Shown here: piece by piece, positions 7,457 to 13,932 of the stretch
Numbering within the stretch: position 1 is the first letter of the stretch
Layout of the letters: every line of letters begins with the position of its first letter
NCBI GenBank assembly: GCA_964451095.1
Contig: CAYVGI010000134.1
Location: 1-13,932, forward strand
Source: DAOTTY01 sp964451095
GTDB lineage: Bacteria; Chloroflexota; Anaerolineae; Aggregatilineales; Phototrophicaceae
Direction: 5' to 3'
Length of the DNA stretch: 13,932 bases
Translations under genes and position numbers: made by a program
The notes under the pieces: generated by a model
The model's input: only the letters and a program-made list of their open reading frames with translations
Database searches by the model: none
What the model was told of the DNA's origin: nothing

Positions 7457-7628
7457 GCAGCGCCGTGCACGCCCACGCCTCAGGCTTCTGCAAAACAAGC
7501 TTGCCCCCACCAACACGACGCAGCAATTGCAAAAACGGACTCGCTTTATGTCCGGTTCCAATCCTCCACACTCTACACGCTCCGAACGCCATCTAACCGT
7601 CACACAGTGCAAATGCCGCTTTCGTAGC

Positions 7629-7649
7629 TATAATCAACACGAGGTTGAT
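7629..7649 (+). promoter_or_regulatory. -10 element and overlapping inverted repeat before the channel gene
   Basis: A consensus TATAAT lies at 7629-7634, with no good -35 seen at 16-18 bases upstream. ATCAAC (7633-7638) and GTTGAT (7644-7649) form a perfect inverted repeat with a 5-base centre that overlaps the end of the -10 and the expected start point, where a repressor would block initiation. The rest of the 7457-7674 gap shows only short hairpins, such as GGAC/GTCC near 7545, and no terminator for the TetR gene. Confidence 0.5.
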
Positions 7650-7674
7650 GTGTACTGTTAGAAAGCGTTAGCTC

Positions 7675-9720
7675 ATGGATTCGTTCAGAGATACCGTCCG
7701 TCAGATGACTGCTGCGTGTGTTGGCATTGTCGTGGTTTTCACCATAGGCGTGCTGGGTTATATGGTCATCGAGCAGCTACCCCCTAGCCAGGCACTTTGG
7801 CTAACGACGATGACGCTCACCACTGTTGGCTACGGAGACACTGTCGCTCAGTCGCAAGTCGGACAGTACTTCACGATATTTTTAGTGCTTATTGGCTTTG
7901 GTGTGGTCGCGTTCGGTTTGCAGGCAATTGCAACATTCCTCTTCAGCCCAGAGATCCGCGATTTGCGTGCCAAGCGTATTAACTCCAAAGCCATTCAAAG
8001 GTTGGAACATCACTACATCATCTGCGGCAGCGGCGAGGTGGTCGACCAGACTATTGAGTACTTGCTGCAAAGTGCGCAGATGCGCCTCGCGTTTTACGAC
8101 GAGGAAATATACGGACCGGTTGACGATTTTTTGGACGGTATTTTCGGCGATGATGCACACGGGCACTACCCGCGTGCCCGTGCCGTCGTGCGACGTGCAT
8201 ATTTGCTGCTAACCCGCCCGTTCACGCGGGTGGGCACACTGCTAGACCTGATCGTGGTCATCACAGAAGATCATCAGTACGCCCGGCGCTTGCGCGAAGA
8301 TGGTTTCTTCGTGATGGAGGGGTCTCCGACACACGAGGACACCCTGAAAAATGCCGGAATGGAACGGGCTAATGCTTGCATGGTCATGGTGAAAGACGAC
8401 ACCAGCACCCTGCTCTCTGTGCTAACCGCACGCAGCCTGAACCCCAACCTGTACATCACTGCGGCAACACACCAGCAAGACTTAGCCGACAAGATTTGGC
8501 GCGTGGGTGCGAATAACGTTATCCGCCCGTTTGACCTTGCAGGCAAGTTCCTCAATATCGTAACGCTGCGCCCCGTCGTGTACGACTTCTTTAACGGCAT
8601 CCTGTTCGACCACACGCTGGACATCCAAACGACACAAGTCAACTTGGCGGCGGGGTCGGTTTGGATCGGCAAGCAAATTTCGGAACTCGAACTCCCACAA
8701 CGATACAAGGGCAGCGTTATCAGTATTTGCGACCAGAACGGCTTGTTCATCATCGCACCCAGCGACACCTACAAGCTGTCCGAAGGGGAGGAGGTCATCA
8801 TCGTCACACCCACACACACCATCTCAAAAATTAAGCTGGAGGGACGTGCTGGCTCCGAAAAGGGGCAGTCATCGCGCCGGAGAACGCCGACGACTGTCGC
8901 CAGCCCCCCCGCAGTAGAAACCCGCTACACCCTGGAGCAAGCGGAACGGATTGTGAAAGGCATGGAAAACCACTACATCATATGCGGCAATGATGAGGTC
9001 GCCCGCAGTGCCATCGCCCAACTCACACCCGACCGACCGTTCGTGATAGTGTGTGACGACCCAGAAATAGTCGATGCGCTCGTCGAGATAGGCTTCTTGG
9101 TCATCCACGGCGACCCCACCCAGGACAGCACCTTGCTGCGTGCCGGGGCAGATCGTGCACTGGCGGCGATGATTTCACTGCACGACGAGGGAGACACCGT
9201 GCTCACCGTCATCAGCGCCCGCTCGATTAGCAATCATCTGCTCATCACCGCGACCGCCAACGCGGATGAGAACATCCGCAAAATCCAACGTGCCGGGGCA
9301 GACCGTGTCATCAGCCCGTTTAGCATCGCTGCGCAGTACATCTTGCTCTCCACCACACGCCCGACCGTGTCGGCGTTCTTTCGGCATGTGGTGTACAACC
9401 GCGAGGCAGAAGTGGAAACCACCGAGCTTTACATGCAAGACAACTCGCCATGGATCGACAAGCAAGTTGGTGAACTACGCCTGGAACGATTGTTCCGGGC
9501 GAGTGTGATTGGCGTGCGCCATCGTGACGCGAAGTTCAGCTATGCGCCGCAAGCAGATTATGTGATACAAGCATTTGATGTGCTCATCGTTGTCACGCCG
9601 ATGAACCACGCCGATGAGCTGCGCACCGCCGCCCACGGCAGCGAGTCCAGGCGACCGGATACGCTGCGGCGGCGCAGTGTCGTCACCACAATGGTCGGTC
9701 GTAGTCCGCTATCCGACTGA
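7675..9720 (+). CDS. Two-TM potassium channel with two tandem RCK (TrkA-N/TrkA-C) domains
   Basis: 681 residues. TM1 (about 13-33), a pore helix, the selectivity filter T-V-G-Y-G-D (50-55) and TM2 (about 64-88) form a 2TM K+ channel pore. Two RCK units follow. RCK1 begins H-Y-I-I-C-G-S-G at 113 and RCK2 begins H-Y-I-I-C-G-N-D at 433, each with a TrkA-N Rossmann part and a TrkA-C part (around 315-385 and 575-645). The layout resembles GsuK/BK-type channels, where two RCK units per subunit build one gating ring. Oddities: RCK1 carries roughly 50 extra residues (142-190) between the first helix and the second strand; RCK2 has lost the second glycine of the nucleotide loop. The C-terminus is a basic, disordered-looking tail. 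The ribosome binding site is weak. The DUF1349 gene follows after 32 bases. Function as a ligand-gated K+ channel is strongly supported; the ligand is not. Confidence 0.94.
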   Translation: MDSFRDTVRQMTAACVGIVVVFTIGVLGYMVIEQLPPSQALWLTTMTLTTVGYGDTVAQSQVGQYFTIFLVLIGFGVVAFGLQAIATFLFSPEIRDLRAKRINSKAIQRLEHHYIICGSGEVVDQTIEYLLQSAQMRLAFYDEEIYGPVDDFLDGIFGDDAHGHYPRARAVVRRAYLLLTRPFTRVGTLLDLIVVITEDHQYARRLREDGFFVMEGSPTHEDTLKNAGMERANACMVMVKDDTSTLLSVLTARSLNPNLYITAATHQQDLADKIWRVGANNVIRPFDLAGKFLNIVTLRPVVYDFFNGILFDHTLDIQTTQVNLAAGSVWIGKQISELELPQRYKGSVISICDQNGLFIIAPSDTYKLSEGEEVIIVTPTHTISKIKLEGRAGSEKGQSSRRRTPTTVASPPAVETRYTLEQAERIVKGMENHYIICGNDEVARSAIAQLTPDRPFVIVCDDPEIVDALVEIGFLVIHGDPTQDSTLLRAGADRALAAMISLHDEGDTVLTVISARSISNHLLITATANADENIRKIQRAGADRVISPFSIAAQYILLSTTRPTVSAFFRHVVYNREAEVETTELYMQDNSPWIDKQVGELRLERLFRASVIGVRHRDAKFSYAPQADYVIQAFDVLIVVTPMNHADELRTAAHGSESRRPDTLRRRSVVTTMVGRSPLSD

Positions 9721-9752
9721 ACGAGCCAATTTAACCGGAGGAACAAACCAGA

Positions 9753-10289
9753 ATGCAGTGGTACAACGAACCCACGCAGTGGCAGCACAAAGACGATACG
9801 CTCACCCTGAGTGTGCACGGGAAGACCGACTTCTGGCGGGTTGCACGCCACGATTTCATCAAGGATGACGCGCACTTTTACCACCAATCACTCAGCGGAG
9901 ACTTTACTGTGACGGTTAAGGTCGCCGGGGCATATGCAGACCTATACGACCAGGCGGGGCTGATGGTGCGAGAAAGTGAAACCGTGTGGATGAAGTGCGG
10001 CATTGAGTTCCTGGATGGGGTACAGCAGGCAAGCACGGTCATCACGCGGGATGTGTCCGACTGGTCGATTGTGCCATTGGCAGACAGCCCAGCGCACATC
10101 TGGATACGCGCAATGCGGATTGGAGGTGCGCTTGAGGTGTTCTACTCGCGTGATGGCGTAGCATATACGCTGATGCGCCAGGGCTACCTGAGCGCGGCAG
10201 ATACACTACAGGTGGGCATGATGGCAGCGGCACCGCAGGGCGGTGGCTTCGATGTCACGTTCGAGCAATTTAAAGTAGAAGCGTCCTAG
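9753..10289 (+). CDS. DUF1349 family protein, concanavalin-A-like fold
   Basis: 178 residues, the usual size of this family. Characteristic segments are visible: F-W-R near residue 28, D-Q-A-G-L-M-V-R-E followed by V-W-M-K-C-G-I-E-F, then V-I-T-R-D-V-S-D-W-S, and a beta-rich C-terminus with F-Y-S-R-D-G-V. These match DUF1349/'regulation of enolase 1'-like proteins, which adopt a concanavalin-A lectin/glucanase fold. No member's catalytic role is well enough known to transfer. No signal peptide is present, so it is probably cytoplasmic. CCGGAGG lies about 11 bases before the ATG, longer than ideal. It sits 32 bases downstream of the channel gene and is probably co-transcribed. Its stop is three bases from the stop of the convergent lipoprotein gene. 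Confidence 0.88.
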   Translation: MQWYNEPTQWQHKDDTLTLSVHGKTDFWRVARHDFIKDDAHFYHQSLSGDFTVTVKVAGAYADLYDQAGLMVRESETVWMKCGIEFLDGVQQASTVITRDVSDWSIVPLADSPAHIWIRAMRIGGALEVFYSRDGVAYTLMRQGYLSAADTLQVGMMAAAPQGGGFDVTFEQFKVEAS

Positions 10290-10292
10290 TCG

Positions 10293-11114
10293 CTAACACC
10301 CAAACGGCACAGATATATTGGGAACATCCCCCACATCGTACAGGTCAAAGCGCAGCCGCAGTTGCCCGCTCACAGGCAGGTCGTTGTCGAAGAGGCGGGC
10401 ATTGGCAATGTCCAATGTCACCCAGTAGCGCACCACGGCGTCATATTCGGGGGCAATCCACATCTCCCCGCTAACCATCGTGACGCCAGTGTCCTCCGCA
10501 AAGCGCACGGGCGGCAGGTTGAGGTCATCGGCAAGAAAGCTGTACGCCCACGCCTGCACCCCGTTGATGGTTTCGGTTTGCCCATTTGGCAGCGCCGTCC
10601 GCACCCCACCCACAAGATCACCAGCGGTAATGCCCGCCGCGACCTCAGCATCGTCCTCAACATTGCTCAGGCAGTTGCTGCCGCGCACCAGGAATGCATC
10701 GGGTCCCAGTTGAACCGCCTCATAGACCTCACCCTCCGGGCGCTGCAACAACTCCCCGGACGAATCAACAATCACGCGCCGGGCAGAACCAATCTGGTTG
10801 TACCACACGGTTGCCTCGGCGCGTGCCTCGGTCGGGCGGTTCGTCTGGGAAAACGCGCCCTCAAACTCCAGCAGCATAACGTAGCGCCAACCTTCTAGTT
10901 CGCGCAGGTTCTGGTCTACACGACCAAACGCCACCGCATCCCGGTAGCCAGGGGGTGGGGCATTTTCCGTTAGCACAACGGACGTTGCCATCTCCTCAAT
11001 AGACGGAATAACCGTTGGCAGGTCGTCCGGCGTTAATCCACGTCCCCGGCACGCCGCCAGCGCAAACAGGAGCATCATACTACCTGCGACAAACAAATAG
11101 GTGCGTTTTGTCAT
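10293..11114 (-). CDS. Lipoprotein, possibly LppX/LolA-like fold
   Basis: 273 residues. The lipobox L-A-A-C places the lipidated cysteine at residue 22 after a clear type II signal peptide. The mature part is beta-rich; phrases such as G-E-M-W-I-A-P-E-Y-D-A-V-V-R-Y and the alternating strands before it resemble the LolA/LppX/LprG half-barrel that carries lipids, but this is an impression without a diagnostic motif. The last residue is a cysteine, and another lies in S-N-C-L, so a disulfide is possible. The start is fixed by the ATGA overlap with the stop of the upstream glycosyltransferase gene (11111-11114), which implies translational coupling; a longer frame from 11135 would lack a signal-like N-terminus. 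It could bind the lipid-linked substrate or product of that enzyme (inference). Confidence 0.85.
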   Translation of the reverse strand: MTKRTYLFVAGSMMLLFALAACRGRGLTPDDLPTVIPSIEEMATSVVLTENAPPPGYRDAVAFGRVDQNLRELEGWRYVMLLEFEGAFSQTNRPTEARAEATVWYNQIGSARRVIVDSSGELLQRPEGEVYEAVQLGPDAFLVRGSNCLSNVEDDAEVAAGITAGDLVGGVRTALPNGQTETINGVQAWAYSFLADDLNLPPVRFAEDTGVTMVSGEMWIAPEYDAVVRYWVTLDIANARLFDNDLPVSGQLRLRFDLYDVGDVPNISVPFGC

Positions 11115-12961
11115 GATTGCGGGGTTCCCTGCCAATCCATATGACCAATGATGATGCGGTCTAGTGTATCGTCGGTGCCAAGCGCCCGTGCGGGTAGGCG
11201 TTCGCCTGTCTCCCAGGCGTAAACGCTCAGTAGAACATCGTAGCGCCCCGCCCGCAGCGATGATAGTTCGAGTGCGCCGTAACCACAGTGCGTGCCGCTC
11301 GTCGGTAGACCGTAGTCTGCCTGTGCGACGATTTCGCCATCGTCGTTTTGCAAGTGGGTTGCGACGGAATATGTGTGTGGCGGCACATCATCAGAGACCA
11401 GCCACCCGCCCGCAACCGCAATAGTGCTGCCTATCTGCTCATCCGGTTCAAAGTAGGGCGCAAACGCAATCCCCTCCCCAAAGCTGACAGTGGCATCGTC
11501 TGCTTGGGGGGGCGTGATGTACATATCGAGCAGGTAGCGGGCATCCTGGTGCACGGTGGCGCAGTGCAACAGGGTCTCATTGAGCGCGGACTCAAACACA
11601 CCGTGGCGCTCCGGCAGGTTGCCGACCTCGCGCAGATACCACACCCGCTCCGCCTCACCAATTTCTGCTAACCCACTGCGGATGTACTCGGCGTCCGGCT
11701 GCAACCGCAAAGACTCCACGCCGCCGATGTCAACGGGCACACCCGGCAGATAGTAGTTGGCAATCGGTCTGTGATAGAAGTCGTAGCGTGTGTCCTGTGG
11801 TAAGTGCAGCAGCAGCAAGTCGCCCTCCTGCATTCGCTGCGGCACATACGCACCGGCGAAGTCCCAGGCGGCATATGCACCGGGTCCGTTCACATTCAAT
11901 CGGTAGTCGTCGTCCGTGCCCCACCACAACGCAGGGACTGCCCACACACCCAAGATTAGTGCCAGCGGCACACCAAGCCGCACCAACCGCCCGGCACCCA
12001 TGCCCACCAGCAGCGCGGCAAACACCCACAGCACGATCAGATAGCGAGGGTGGTTTAACACCGGGATGGCACGGTCGAATAAGTGCACAAGAACGACCAT
12101 CAGCCCGGCAGTGATCCATGCAAAGCGCTGCCCACGCCGCCGAAACGATAGCGCCAAGCCTAGCAACAGGAGCAGCGCTGCCGTGCTGTGATTGCTGAAC
12201 TCGGTGCCAGTGGTCGTCAGAATTTCTAGCAGATTGAGCGTGGGGACGGTGCTGCGCTCAGTAGTGGCACGGGCAGCAGTCGCTTGCAGCGCAATCGGCA
12301 CCCACGGCAAGAACAATGCCCCCGCTAGCACCATCGCCCCCAACGTGAGCCACCACGCCCGCCCGCTGCGGTACACCGTCAGGTGATAGACTGCCAGCGC
12401 GACGAGCACCAGCGCCGCCAGATAGTGCAGATAGGGTAATGCTGCCAGTGCCAGCATCATCACAAAGGCAGCGAGTCCGTTCCAGCGCTTACTGTTTATC
12501 GTTCGCCAGTAGCACACCAGTGCCGTCACAATCACCAGCGCCAGCAGCGCATACGTGCGAATTTCGTGGGCATAAACGACAAAAAACGCCGATACACCGA
12601 GCGTAAAGGCGGCGGCAATCCCCGTTTCTGGCATATCGAGGTCGCGCCCTAGCCGATACGCCAGCGCGACCGCCAGCAGCGCAACAGACAGCGACAACAA
12701 ACGCCCGCTGAACGCGCTCTGCCCGAACACACGCCCCCATCCATTCAGCAACAGGTAGTAGCCCGGTGCTTGCACATCGCTGCCACGCACACGAGCCACG
12801 GTTTCCGCATAGGGAATTGTGCCGGGGGCATCCCAGCCAGCGTAGTAAAAAGAGCGGTGCTCATCGTACCAGATGGGGTCTGCATTGATGCTGCGGGCGA
12901 CCAGCCATGTGACCAGCAGCAGCACGGCAGTCATCCAGCGTAGTGTCGTCTTGTTGGACAT
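11111..12961 (-). CDS. Membrane glycosyltransferase, GT-C fold (RgtA/PMT_2-like) with C-terminal soluble domain
   Basis: 616 residues. About ten hydrophobic segments occupy residues 10-350. The first external loop has the acidic pair of the fold, W-Y-D33-E34-H-R-S, and then Q-A-P-G-Y-Y-L-L-L-N, the counterpart of the P-P-L-Y-Y motif of RgtA/B/C/D and PMT_2 (ArnT/GT39-related) enzymes. Such enzymes transfer a sugar from a polyprenyl-phosphate donor to a lipid, polysaccharide or protein on the outer face of the membrane. Residues beyond about 350 form a soluble region of roughly 260 residues, ending in a beta-sandwich-like stretch (T-Y-S-V-A-T-H-L-Q-N ... R-A-G-R-Y-D-V-L-L-S-V-Y). The ATG has only a weak ribosome binding site. 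It is the first gene of a two-gene unit with the overlapping lipoprotein gene. Acceptor and sugar are unknown. Confidence 0.88.
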   Translation of the reverse strand: MSNKTTLRWMTAVLLLVTWLVARSINADPIWYDEHRSFYYAGWDAPGTIPYAETVARVRGSDVQAPGYYLLLNGWGRVFGQSAFSGRLLSLSVALLAVALAYRLGRDLDMPETGIAAAFTLGVSAFFVVYAHEIRTYALLALVIVTALVCYWRTINSKRWNGLAAFVMMLALAALPYLHYLAALVLVALAVYHLTVYRSGRAWWLTLGAMVLAGALFLPWVPIALQATAARATTERSTVPTLNLLEILTTTGTEFSNHSTAALLLLLGLALSFRRRGQRFAWITAGLMVVLVHLFDRAIPVLNHPRYLIVLWVFAALLVGMGAGRLVRLGVPLALILGVWAVPALWWGTDDDYRLNVNGPGAYAAWDFAGAYVPQRMQEGDLLLLHLPQDTRYDFYHRPIANYYLPGVPVDIGGVESLRLQPDAEYIRSGLAEIGEAERVWYLREVGNLPERHGVFESALNETLLHCATVHQDARYLLDMYITPPQADDATVSFGEGIAFAPYFEPDEQIGSTIAVAGGWLVSDDVPPHTYSVATHLQNDDGEIVAQADYGLPTSGTHCGYGALELSSLRAGRYDVLLSVYAWETGERLPARALGTDDTLDRIIIGHMDWQGTPQS

Positions 12962-13093
12962 GCGGACTCACGGTTCGGTCAACGGGCGCTAACTCTACGG
13001 AAAGAGCACAGCGGGCGCAATATTGAAAAATCTCGGTTGAAACACGCCCGAAACCTGCTAGAATTCGAATCGTTATGGCACCTTAACAACCGG

Positions 13094-13124
13094 ATAGCAT
13101 ATTTGTGGCACAACGTGCTATACT
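13094..13124 (+). promoter_or_regulatory. Possible promoter of the HNH gene with overlapping inverted repeat
   Basis: A TATACT (13119-13124) sits about 30 bases before the HNH start as a -10 candidate; no good -35 is visible at the right distance. ATAGCA (13094-13099) and TGCTAT (13116-13121) are perfect inverted arms with a 16-base centre, the right arm overlapping the -10. The rest of the 12962-13154 gap, which must also hold the leftward promoter of the glycosyltransferase unit, shows no clear element. Confidence 0.35.
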
Positions 13125-13154
13125 TGCACTCAGATGTTCTAGTTGGGGGCAGGT

Positions 13155-13715
13155 GTGGACTACGAAAAGCTGAAAGAACTGGTAGACAAAGGTCTTTCTC
13201 AGCGGCAGATCGCTGAAGAGTTGAATGTTGGTCAGACAACGGTTCGTTACTGCCTTGCGAAGTACGAGTTGAAAACACGCAGAGCTAATGGGCAGACGGT
13301 TGATGATTTTTTCAACTACAGGCGTGATAGCAACGGAGAGTGCTTGGCTTGTGGCAGGAGTCTTAGGGCACAGCAACGGACATATTGCTCAATTGAATGC
13401 CAAGCTGACTATCAATTTCTTCAGAAGCTTGTGGATGGCGAGCCTACGCCAGAAATTACAGCACTGTCTCTGAAAAGATGGTTACTTCGACAGCGTGGGC
13501 ATCAGTGTGAGGTGTGCAAGCTAACTGAATGGCTTGATCAGCCTATTCCGCTAGAGATGCATCACATTGATGGAGACGCAAAGAACAACACATTTGCGAA
13601 TCTACAGTTGATTTGCCCCAACTGTCACGCACTGACTGAAACCTACAAAGCGAAGAACACCGGTAATGGTCGTGCATATCGCCGTGAGCGGTACAAAAAC
13701 GGGCAAAGCTATTAG
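13155..13715 (+). CDS. HNH endonuclease with N-terminal helix-turn-helix
   Basis: 186 residues. Residues 13-38 form a helix-turn-helix (L-S-Q-R-Q-I-A-E-E-L-N-V-G-Q-T-T-V-R). A zinc knuckle follows (C63-x2-C66 ... C78-x3-C82), then the HNH nuclease core: C118-E-V-C121, H136-H137-I-D-G, N149-L-Q-L, and C154-P-N-C157-H. This three-part layout is common among free-standing phage and mobile HNH endonucleases, which nick or cut DNA. The start is GTG at 13155, with GGGGG five bases before it; family members begin at the equivalent of V-D-Y-E-K-L. A TTG at 13143 is the alternative. The gene looks AT-richer than the glycosyltransferase next to it. It stands alone and ends nine bases before tRNA-Thr, a typical site for a small mobile nuclease gene. 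All metal and catalytic residues appear intact. Confidence 0.92.
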   Translation: MDYEKLKELVDKGLSQRQIAEELNVGQTTVRYCLAKYELKTRRANGQTVDDFFNYRRDSNGECLACGRSLRAQQRTYCSIECQADYQFLQKLVDGEPTPEITALSLKRWLLRQRGHQCEVCKLTEWLDQPIPLEMHHIDGDAKNNTFANLQLICPNCHALTETYKAKNTGNGRAYRRERYKNGQSY

Positions 13716-13724
13716 CAACCCTAT

Positions 13725-13797
13725 GCCATCGTAGCTCAATTGGCAGAGCACTATACTTGTAATATAGATGTTGCGGGTTCAAGTCCCGCCGATGGCT
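13725..13797 (+). tRNA. tRNA-Thr (anticodon TGT)
   Basis: A complete cloverleaf. Acceptor GCCATCG (13725-13731) pairs with CGATGGC (13790-13796), with discriminator T. The D stem is GCTC/GAGC. The anticodon stem CTATA/TATAG encloses loop CTTGTAA, giving anticodon TGT for threonine. The T arm is GCGGG-TTCAAGT-CCCGC. CCA is not encoded (TCAA follows). No clear promoter of its own is seen in the nine bases after the HNH stop or in the end of that gene. Confidence 0.97.
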
Positions 13798-13799
13798 CA

Positions 13800-13826
13800 A
13801 TCCTGTTGGCAATTTGCTAGCAGGAT
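13800..13826 (+). other. Hairpin downstream of tRNA-Thr
   Basis: ATCCTG ... CAGGAT closes a stem that continues inward with two G-T wobbles to about eleven pairs around an AATTT loop. There is no T run after it, so it may be a processing or transcript-end structure of the tRNA precursor rather than a standard terminator. Confidence 0.45.
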
Positions 13827-13832
13827 AACCAC

Positions 13833-13861
13833 TTGATATGCTGTCTGGGGTCAGCTATTAT
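13833..13861 (+). promoter_or_regulatory. Promoter of tRNA-Tyr
   Basis: TTGATA (13833-13838), a spacer of exactly 17 bases and TATTAT (13856-13861) match the housekeeping sigma consensus at five of six positions each. The tRNA begins about 20 bases further on, as expected for a tRNA promoter. Confidence 0.8.
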
Positions 13862-13881
13862 ACGCTGGCTACGCAACACAA

Positions 13882-13932
13882 GGGTCCGTGTCCCGAGCGG
13901 CAAAGGGGGCTGACTGTAAATCAGCTGCGGCA
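13882..13932 (+). tRNA. tRNA-Tyr (anticodon GTA), cut by the window edge
   Basis: The 5' part matches bacterial tRNA-Tyr: TCCCGAGCGG in the D arm, and anticodon stem GCTGA/TCAGC around loop CTGTAAA (anticodon GTA). After it begins a long variable arm (TGCGGCA), typical of this class II tRNA, where the window stops. The T arm and 3' acceptor strand are not visible, so the exact 5' end (13882 or 13883) cannot be fixed. It has its own promoter directly upstream. Confidence 0.88.

Noticed and set aside
7443..7661. 72-codon + strand frame between the TetR and channel genes
   Set aside because: Low-complexity basic composition, no ribosome binding site, and it runs through the -10 element and its inverted repeat.
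8012..9320. Similar DNA segments within the channel gene (near 8012 and 8971, and near 9140 and 9291)
   Set aside because: These reflect the duplicated RCK domain and recurring R-A-G-A-D-R codons, not a mobile or regulatory repeat.
11788..12114. 108-codon + strand frame
   Set aside because: Arginine/proline/alanine-rich antisense shadow of the GC-rich glycosyltransferase gene.

Overview
The window looks like ordinary bacterial chromosome from an uncultured or little-studied lineage. It has moderate-to-high G+C, short intergenic gaps, Shine-Dalgarno sites, some TTG/GTG starts and many secreted or membrane-anchored proteins of unknown function. The style of the exported proteins (short signal peptides ending in A-Q-D, large hypothetical extracytoplasmic domains, RgtA-like glycosyltransferase, lipoprotein) recalls Chloroflexota such as Anaerolineae. 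That assignment is an impression, not a demonstrated match. No phage, IS element, CRISPR array or rRNA is visible.

Layout. (1) Positions 1-512 hold no convincing gene. They contain a very good rho-independent terminator (388-421, + strand) preceded by about 200 bases able to fold into a rod closed by an 8-bp stem, a candidate small RNA. A second hairpin (475-505) probably ends the leftward operon. (2) Positions 513-6639 carry five leftward genes with gaps of 26-81 bases. In transcription order they encode an exported metallo-beta-lactamase-fold hydrolase, a two-TM coiled-coil protein, a five-TM protein with a large extracytoplasmic domain, a membrane-anchored beta-propeller and a cysteine-rich secreted protein. 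(3) Divergent from this cluster is a TetR-family regulator read from a TTG start (6893-7456). The space between them holds several dyads and a strong leader hairpin, so the regulator is the obvious candidate to control the cluster.

(4) Positions 7675-10289 hold a rightward pair: a two-TM potassium channel with two fused RCK domains, the first with an unusual insertion of about 50 residues, and a DUF1349 (concanavalin-A-like) protein. (5) A leftward pair (12961 to 10293) encodes an RgtA/PMT-type membrane glycosyltransferase and a lipoprotein, coupled by an ATGA overlap. It converges on the channel pair with only three bases between stop codons. (6) At the right end a GTG-started HNH endonuclease ends nine bases before tRNA-Thr(TGT). 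A hairpin, a near-consensus promoter and tRNA-Tyr(GTA), cut by the window edge, follow.

Most of the content is cell-surface biology: an envelope operon of unknown purpose with its likely regulator, an ion channel and surface glycosylation. The most unusual items are the conserved-looking five-gene envelope cluster, the structured RNA candidate at the left, the insertion inside the first RCK domain, and the HNH gene abutting a tRNA.
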